A stretch of DNA of 64,000 bases from Treponema sp. JC4 (lineage in GTDB: Bacteria; Spirochaetota; Spirochaetia; Treponematales; Treponemataceae), in NCBI RefSeq assembly GCF_000260795.1, contig NZ_AJGU01000012.1, positions 1 through 64,000 on the forward strand, read 5' to 3'. The notes under the pieces are model-generated. The model was not told the origin of the DNA. It made no database searches and saw only the letters and a list, made by a program, of their open reading frames with translations. Below are positions 59,046-64,000 of this stretch, in pieces. A program made the translations under genes and the position numbers. Every line of letters starts with the position of its first letter. The first letter of the stretch is position 1.

Positions 59046-59585
59046 TTAGTATTTGATTTTCATTATGCCAAAGGCTTTGAATTTTTTACTATCGGTTGGG
59101 TAATGTCGCTCTGTAACTCCGTTTACAGTTCCATTATCCGTACTGTCGATAAAGTATATTTCTCCGGCTTCTTCACGGTCGAAAATGGCAATGTGGGTTA
59201 CTTTATCGGAATTCTCTTCACCCATAAATATTAAATCACCCTGTTCTGGAGATACTATTAGCTCAGAGGCATGTTCATAAATGTATGCCGAAGACATATC
59301 ATTTTCAATGAGCAGGTATTTTGTATCAACAAGGGCATACTTATAGCACATAACTACAAGTCCTGAGCAGTCGATTTTGATTGCAGCCCGCACTGGAGTT
59401 TGTCCGCCCCATTCGTATTCAGTATCAGAATCCCGGTATAGTTCTGCAAACCGAAAAGCACGAACTCTTATGTCTTTTGTTGCAGTAATAATGGTATAAG
59501 AGCGAGATGTGTCGTTTGAGTCCATCTGACAAGAAATAATAGAAAGTAAAAATATCGGAATAATGAATACCAGAGCTTTTTTCAT
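59046..59585 (-). CDS. NlpC/P60-type cysteine-peptidase lipoprotein
   Basis: A 179-residue lipoprotein: signal peptide with lipobox IISC at Cys19. The NlpC/P60 core is seen as RAAIKIDCSGLVVMCYKYAL (catalytic Cys in DCSGL), VTHIAIFDREEAGEIYFIDS (catalytic His in THIAIF), and an upstream RVRAFRFAELYRDSD segment. Such enzymes cut peptide crosslinks in cell-wall peptidoglycan. It may be exposed on the periplasmic side. The gene is convergent with ridA. Confidence 0.85.
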   Translation of the reverse strand: MKKALVFIIPIFLLSIISCQMDSNDTSRSYTIITATKDIRVRAFRFAELYRDSDTEYEWGGQTPVRAAIKIDCSGLVVMCYKYALVDTKYLLIENDMSSAYIYEHASELIVSPEQGDLIFMGEENSDKVTHIAIFDREEAGEIYFIDSTDNGTVNGVTERHYPTDSKKFKAFGIMKIKY

Positions 59586-59668
59586 ACTAATTAGAATAAA
59601 GCATTCTTTTATAAAAGTAAAAAAATCGATTTCATTTGGAAGTAATTTCAGAAAGGTTTAACTGCGCT

Positions 59669-59857
59669 AAGGATTGTAGGGGTAAGCCGTAAGGCTTATT
59701 CCGAAGCAAAGCGGAGGAATGGAGCCGAGAGGCGGAACCCCGAAAAGCCTGACCTGGCAAGGTCGCAACTTGTCGTGAAAACTTCCGGATTGACCGAACC
59801 TTGCCTTAACTCCGCAAGGCGGAGTTGCAGGAATTTAGGTCCTTGCCGGGGAGCGCC
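59669..59857. repeat. Structured GC-rich intergenic element
   Basis: About 190 bp with several hairpins: AAGCC gta AGGCTT near 59688-59700, and ACTCCGC aag GCGGAGT at about 59810-59826. It also carries repeated short CGGAA, CCGAA and CCTTGCC pieces. GC content is higher than the surroundings. It ends at the stop of the DUF2798-like gene (59858). It could be a repeat element, a small RNA or a transcription terminator for the minus-strand gene. Nothing similar was recognised elsewhere in the window. Confidence 0.4.
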
Positions 59858-60319
59858 CTAATTTTTAAAAATCAATCCGAAAATTGTACGAACAAGAGGG
59901 CCTGCAAACAGAAGCTGCCAGAAGGTTGCCATTGGATAATTCAAAGCGGTTGTCTGAAGCCAGATGGAAACCATTTCTTTCTGGAAGCCGCCCTTGAAAA
60001 GGATGGTTGCGGTAAGGCTCATAAGAGGGCACATGAGCCAGATTGAACAGATTGAAATTGAAAGGATGATGAAAACCGGATTTGTGATTTCCGCATTAAA
60101 CTTTGAAAAAGTGATTTTTTTGGCGATTGGACCTACAATGAAGAAATCAAGGACGAAAGCGACTGGGGCCATAATCGGAAGTTCATGAAAAGCCAGCAAA
60201 AATACAGAATTAGTCATTCCGCCTGTAGCGAGTGCAATGTTGTAGCAAATCATTGCATAAACCATAACAAATACCATCAGAATGGTAAAAAGAATTTCCT
60301 GTCCCAAAGATTTTGGCAT
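59858..60319 (-). CDS. DUF2798-like membrane protein
   Basis: A 153-residue membrane protein with four hydrophobic helices. The segments FTILMVFVMVYAMICYNIAL, AFHELPIMAPVAFVLDFFIV, GPIAKKI and PMATFWQLLFAGPLVRTIFG fit DUF2798 as I remember it. No function is known. The gene is alone on its strand between two repeat elements. Confidence 0.65.
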   Translation of the reverse strand: MPKSLGQEILFTILMVFVMVYAMICYNIALATGGMTNSVFLLAFHELPIMAPVAFVLDFFIVGPIAKKITFSKFNAEITNPVFIILSISICSIWLMCPLMSLTATILFKGGFQKEMVSIWLQTTALNYPMATFWQLLFAGPLVRTIFGLIFKN

Positions 60320-60545
60320 ACGAAACTCCAGAATATAAATGTGATTGCATTATAACTGCGCAAAGACCTTGCACATGAGCATAGAAAGGCGCGGATATCC
60401 GCTCTTAATAAGATTAGGCAATCTATTGAAAAGTGGGATTATATTAGCAGATTTTAAAAGTTTGTGTAATACGTGAGCAAATATTTATTTGGGGGAGTTT
60501 TTAATATAGAAAGATAGTTATATAATAGAAGGAAAAAGGAAAAAA

Positions 60546-61289
60546 ATGGAAAAGGGTCTGACTGGAAATAAATTAAAAGTTATTGCAATTCTTTCTATGA
60601 CGCTGGATCATGTGATAAGCGTGCTTTTTCCGAATTATCCGACGGACTGGTGGATTATTTTGCTTCATATTCTGGGGCGGCTGGCTGCACCGATTTTCTG
60701 GTATATGGTTGCAGAGGGCTATCATTATACGCACGACCTGAAAAAATATCTCTTAAGGCTTTTTATTTTTTCTGTAATTGGACATTTTGCCTACAATTTT
60801 GCTTTTGGAATTCCTTTTATTCCTTTTAAAACCAGCTGCTTTAATCAGACCAGCGTAATCTGGCCGCTTTTTCTTGGAGTTCTGGGGTTGCATATTTCGA
60901 ATAGCGAAAATTTGAAGCAGTGGCAGAAGATCATTCTGGTATTTGTACTTGCGGCTCTGGCTTTTCCGTCTGACTGGTCGAGTCCGGCCTTTCTTGTGAT
61001 TTTGTATTTTGGAGCTAATCGCGGGAATTTCAAAAAGCAGATGCTGATGATGCTTTTGTGGATTGCAGTTTATGCGACGGTTTATGTTATTTTTATCAAT
61101 CCGATTTACGGAATTATTCAGATGGGGGTAGCCCTGACAATTCCTTTGCTGAAAAATTACAACGGCCAGCGCGGCTCTTTCAAAGGAATGAAATATTTCT
61201 TCTACTGGTATTATCCGGCTCACCTTGTAATTTGTGGAATCATAAGAATCCTTGTACACGGAAATATTGGAGTTATGATTGGCGGGTGA
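60546..61289 (+). CDS. TraX-family membrane protein
   Basis: A 247-residue membrane protein with about eight helices. The start GNKLKVIAILSMTLDHVISV and the block GRLAAPIFWYMVAEGYHYTH match TraX, an acyltransferase-3-like protein that acetylates pilin in F-type plasmids. Chromosomal homologues are common and probably acetylate another substrate. No conjugation genes are nearby. The SD AAAAAGG lies seven bases upstream of the ATG. Confidence 0.85.
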   Translation: MEKGLTGNKLKVIAILSMTLDHVISVLFPNYPTDWWIILLHILGRLAAPIFWYMVAEGYHYTHDLKKYLLRLFIFSVIGHFAYNFAFGIPFIPFKTSCFNQTSVIWPLFLGVLGLHISNSENLKQWQKIILVFVLAALAFPSDWSSPAFLVILYFGANRGNFKKQMLMMLLWIAVYATVYVIFINPIYGIIQMGVALTIPLLKNYNGQRGSFKGMKYFFYWYYPAHLVICGIIRILVHGNIGVMIGG

Positions 61290-61376
61290 TAGAAAGGAAA
61301 GCTGGACTTCTTTGTATTAAGAAGAAGTTATGAGCTGGTGGCAGTGAAGAAATAGGGGACGAAAGCCACCGCATTA

Positions 61377-63050
61377 TTAAATATCAGGAATGGGATTTCT
61401 GATATCAAGACGGCGCTCGGCAAGATATTGGGTGCCGTCTTTTCTGTAGGCGGTAAAGTTTTTTCCTTTTTGTTTTGCGACATACATATTTTCGTCAGCT
61501 TCTTTTATAGAATCTGGCATTTCAAAACCAAGACCAAAACTTGCCGTAACATGAACGTCATAACGCCATTTAAGGCAGGAAATTTCATTTCTTATATATT
61601 CCGAAAGTCTTACTGCATGCTCCAAATCAAAATGTTCAAGAATTATGACCATCTCTTCACCACCATAACGGTAGCACTTAACATTATGACTTTCATTTTT
61701 AATAAGAATTGAAGCAACGGTTCTTAAAACTTCATCACCAAAATCATGACCAAAAGTATCATTTAATTTTTTAAAGTTATCGATATCAATCATAATTGCG
61801 GAATAACGTTTTTCACTTGAAGCAAGTTTTCCCACTCTTATATTCAAAGCCCTGCGATTGCGAAGTTTTGTAAGACCATCCACCTGGGTTTCGCTGTAGA
61901 CTACAACCAGAAGTAAAATCAACACAAGGAAAATTATAATAAAAATGATGACGGACTGTAAAAAATACCGTCTTGCACTTTCCTTTTCTGCCGTGTATCT
62001 GAGATTTTCTACAGAGCTATAAAGATTTTTTGCCGTCACGCCCGTATAATCATCAAGATAAGTCTGTACAAGAATTTCAGAATTTACAGCCAGCTCATTA
62101 GTAAGTTCCGTTCGTTCCTTAACCATAGAAGGTGGAAGTGCTGCCAAAACTTCCTTTGTGAGAAGCGTTGTTTTCATAATAAAGTTATATTTTCGAGCAA
62201 CTAAGCCGTATTCTTTGTTGAATTCCAGAGCTTTTTTGTAATCGTGATTAGCAAGCGCCCAAAGAGTTTTTACTCTCCAGGCAGGAAGAAGAAAATCATA
62301 AACTGTAAGGTGAGAAAGTTCTTCGTCCTTAGAAAAATATTTATTCAAAGTCTCTTCTGCAAGCTGATAAGCTTCGTCTGCTTTTCCCTGTATCATAAGA
62401 ATATATGCTTTAAAGCAAAGTGCCCGGCGGAGTGCATGCATTCCAAAGAAATAATCATTCTGCATCATAATATTAGCATCTTCCACCATCTGCTTCTGAA
62501 TTTTCAAAGCATTTTTGTAATCCTTTTTATCAAGAAGATAACGTCCATAAGAATGAAGAGCCTGATCTTTAATAGGAATATCTTCTATTTCATAAAAGTT
62601 TTTTAACTGATATGCCGTTAGTATAGTTTCAAAACCTGATTTATCAGCACCAATGCTCAAATAATATTGCGAAAGAAGTGAATAAAGATAAATTACCTGT
62701 TCTATATCGCCAATCTGTTCACAGTAAAAAATTGCATAACTTACACTGTTAAAAAAGTCTGAAAGCTGACTGCGGTAATAATAATCAATCGAAATTTGAG
62801 TGTAGATATAAGCCTTCTGCTTCATGCTCAAAGACTTGAATTTTAATGCAGGAAGAAGAAGTTTTGAGCCGTCAGGGCGCTCTTCCCGGTGAGTTTCAAT
62901 ATAATCGTTAATAGTATTGATTTTTCTCTGATTTACAATTTCCATAATTGTTCCGTAAATTCTTGCTCCAAATAAAAGCGCCAGATTCAAAACAACAAGA
63001 GAAATAATTGTCATATAAAGCTTATGATTTACAATCCGCTTTAAATTCAT
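61377..63050 (-). CDS. Membrane diguanylate cyclase with TPR-like sensor region
   Basis: A 557-residue protein. A membrane helix lies near residues 13-32. A TPR-like helical region follows, probably periplasmic (about 33-345, with repeats such as YKNALKIQKQMVEDANIMMQ and YKKALEFNKEYGLVARKYNF). A second membrane helix (SVIIFIIIFLVLILLLVVVY) leads into a GGDEF domain of about 165 residues. The signature is RYGGEEMVIIL (GGEEF-type), and the metal-binding IDIDNFKKLNDTFGHDFGDE is intact, so it should make cyclic di-GMP. The I-site RxxD is not clear. It is a likely sensor that controls motility or biofilm. Confidence 0.9.
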   Translation of the reverse strand: MNLKRIVNHKLYMTIISLVVLNLALLFGARIYGTIMEIVNQRKINTINDYIETHREERPDGSKLLLPALKFKSLSMKQKAYIYTQISIDYYYRSQLSDFFNSVSYAIFYCEQIGDIEQVIYLYSLLSQYYLSIGADKSGFETILTAYQLKNFYEIEDIPIKDQALHSYGRYLLDKKDYKNALKIQKQMVEDANIMMQNDYFFGMHALRRALCFKAYILMIQGKADEAYQLAEETLNKYFSKDEELSHLTVYDFLLPAWRVKTLWALANHDYKKALEFNKEYGLVARKYNFIMKTTLLTKEVLAALPPSMVKERTELTNELAVNSEILVQTYLDDYTGVTAKNLYSSVENLRYTAEKESARRYFLQSVIIFIIIFLVLILLLVVVYSETQVDGLTKLRNRRALNIRVGKLASSEKRYSAIMIDIDNFKKLNDTFGHDFGDEVLRTVASILIKNESHNVKCYRYGGEEMVIILEHFDLEHAVRLSEYIRNEISCLKWRYDVHVTASFGLGFEMPDSIKEADENMYVAKQKGKNFTAYRKDGTQYLAERRLDIRNPIPDI

Positions 63051-63101
63051 ATATTTAGTTTACTCTAGTTTTTAAATATTCACCAATTTATTTTATTCTA
63101 T

Positions 63102-63995
63102 TTAGAACAAATCCAGCATAGAATCCAGGTAGATGGCTTCACGAACCTGGAGCTGATATTCCGGCTTTGTCATATAATATAGAAGAAATTCGAGTACAAT
63201 TGCACTTCCAAGACCACGACCTTCTAGCTTGAAGTTTGTGAAACCCATTGGTAAATAAGTATTTTGAATATCCTGAAAACCGATGAAGGCCGGGTTCTTC
63301 ATCGCAAGTGAGAAGCGGTAGCCGCCTGCAGCATCAGGGGAAGAACATTTATGGTCGGCAACTCCCTGTCCTAGATTTTTACGGCTTACATTCTCGTAGC
63401 AAACTTTACGATTTTTACAGTCATAGTCACAACATTCATTGCAGAGAAATTCTACTTTGTCTTTTTTATCCTGGGGTAGGGAGGCCAATCTGTCAAAAGC
63501 TTTGTTCAGCCTGAAGTCGGGAACTACGTAAGCAAAGTCCGGTCTATTTAATTCTGTCTGAAGGTCATAAAAATCTGTAAGCACTTTTGTAGTAGATGAA
63601 ACAAGATAAAGCTCTGGATATTTTGATTTGAGATAGTTTACAAGTAAATCTGAATGAACAATTACACCGCTTTTTACTTCGGTTTTTGAAAACTTCTTAC
63701 AAAGTTCATTACATTTTCTGTCAGAAAGATGTTCTTCCTGCAATAAGGAATTGCTGAACGTCAGTCTGGCAGATATGCGGAATTCATTTACAAGTTTAAA
63801 TACATCATCTACATTTGCATCAGAAAAGGCAGCCCTGCCTCCGCCCCAGAGACAATCAGATGGCGCACCATAAATAGAGCCAATATCGCACCACTCATAA
63901 AACCAGTCCCGATGTTCCCGATACAAAGGCAGGAAGATTTTGTACAGTTCGTAAAATTCAAAAAGGCCTGGCAGATGATAATGGGCGATATTCAT
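63102..63995 (-). CDS. Peptidase-U32-like protein
   Basis: A 297-residue protein, complete within the window. The fold seems TIM-barrel-like with GVIVHSDLLVNYLKSKYPEL and DFAYVVPDFRLNKAFDRLAS. A C-terminal Cys-rich segment, EFLCNECCDYDCKNRKVCYE, may bind an iron-sulphur cluster or zinc. It resembles U32-type proteins, which also carry four conserved Cys and take part in tRNA or ubiquinone hydroxylation, but the match is weak. The substrate is unknown. Confidence 0.5.
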   Translation of the reverse strand: MNIAHYHLPGLFEFYELYKIFLPLYREHRDWFYEWCDIGSIYGAPSDCLWGGGRAAFSDANVDDVFKLVNEFRISARLTFSNSLLQEEHLSDRKCNELCKKFSKTEVKSGVIVHSDLLVNYLKSKYPELYLVSSTTKVLTDFYDLQTELNRPDFAYVVPDFRLNKAFDRLASLPQDKKDKVEFLCNECCDYDCKNRKVCYENVSRKNLGQGVADHKCSSPDAAGGYRFSLAMKNPAFIGFQDIQNTYLPMGFTNFKLEGRGLGSAIVLEFLLYYMTKPEYQLQVREAIYLDSMLDLF

Positions 63996-64000
63996 ACTTT

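Noticed and set aside
1-64000. tRNA, rRNA, insertion sequence or transposase genes
   Set aside because: Neither conserved rRNA segments nor tRNA cloverleaf patterns ending in a CCA-type stem, nor any transposase or integrase motif, were recognised by reading. A tRNAscan or Rfam search would settle this.

Overview
The window looks like a bacterial replicon of about 40% GC with densely packed genes, many in short operons joined by ATGA or TAATG overlaps. The organism is most likely a host-associated anaerobic spirochaete of the genus Treponema. This is an inference from gene content: lipoproteins with FFSC/IMSC/LLSC lipoboxes, many ferredoxin-like proteins, few respiratory genes, and Treponema-like versions of small families. 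No rRNA or tRNA gene and no phylogenetic marker is present to confirm it.

Layout. 1-9.4 kb: a frameshifted Sel1/ankyrin gene at the left edge, remnants of two dead genes, small housekeeping genes, a Na+/phosphate transporter that also carries PhoU-like and PhoB-type DNA-binding domains, two exporters, a YiiX-like hydrolase and a protein with a Nif11-like GG leader. 9.4-13.3 kb: a redox block with a TlpA / small CXXC protein / membrane 4Fe-4S operon, and a Crp/Fnr regulator divergent from a ferredoxin with a palindromic operator between them. 13.3-27.5 kb: ordinary metabolic, detoxification and transport genes (azlCD, MATE, glutathione peroxidase, flavodoxin, WYL regulator, exonuclease III and others). 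27.5-32.3 kb: two adjacent lipoprotein genes, one built of about nine FN3-like repeats, with a run of eight C (G on the coding strand) upstream.

33-39.5 kb holds the most notable region: a plasmid-type replication and partition module (iteron array, Rep_3 initiator, small basic partner protein, ParA, AT-rich repeats) set between folE and a PHP phosphatase gene. This suggests that the replicon is a chromid or megaplasmid, or that a plasmid has integrated into a chromosome. 39.5-43.1 kb: an AraC regulator broken by a frameshift, a FGE/SUMF1-like lipoprotein, a GNAT enzyme and an SGNH esterase. 43.2-49 kb: a hypB / GltD-like flavo-iron-sulphur protein / hypA operon with three membrane proteins and a terminator, with no hydrogenase gene nearby. 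49-53.7 kb: a four-gene TolC-MacA-MacB-type export operon. 53.7-64 kb: mixed accessory genes, including a secreted phosphatidylserine-decarboxylase-like protein, a lone cobalamin methyltransferase, TraX, a membrane diguanylate cyclase and a U32-peptidase-like protein, with dispersed intergenic repeats and gene remnants between them.

Start sites were adjusted where Shine-Dalgarno spacing, family N-termini or gene overlaps favoured an internal start. All family names come from reading motifs by eye. No database search was run.
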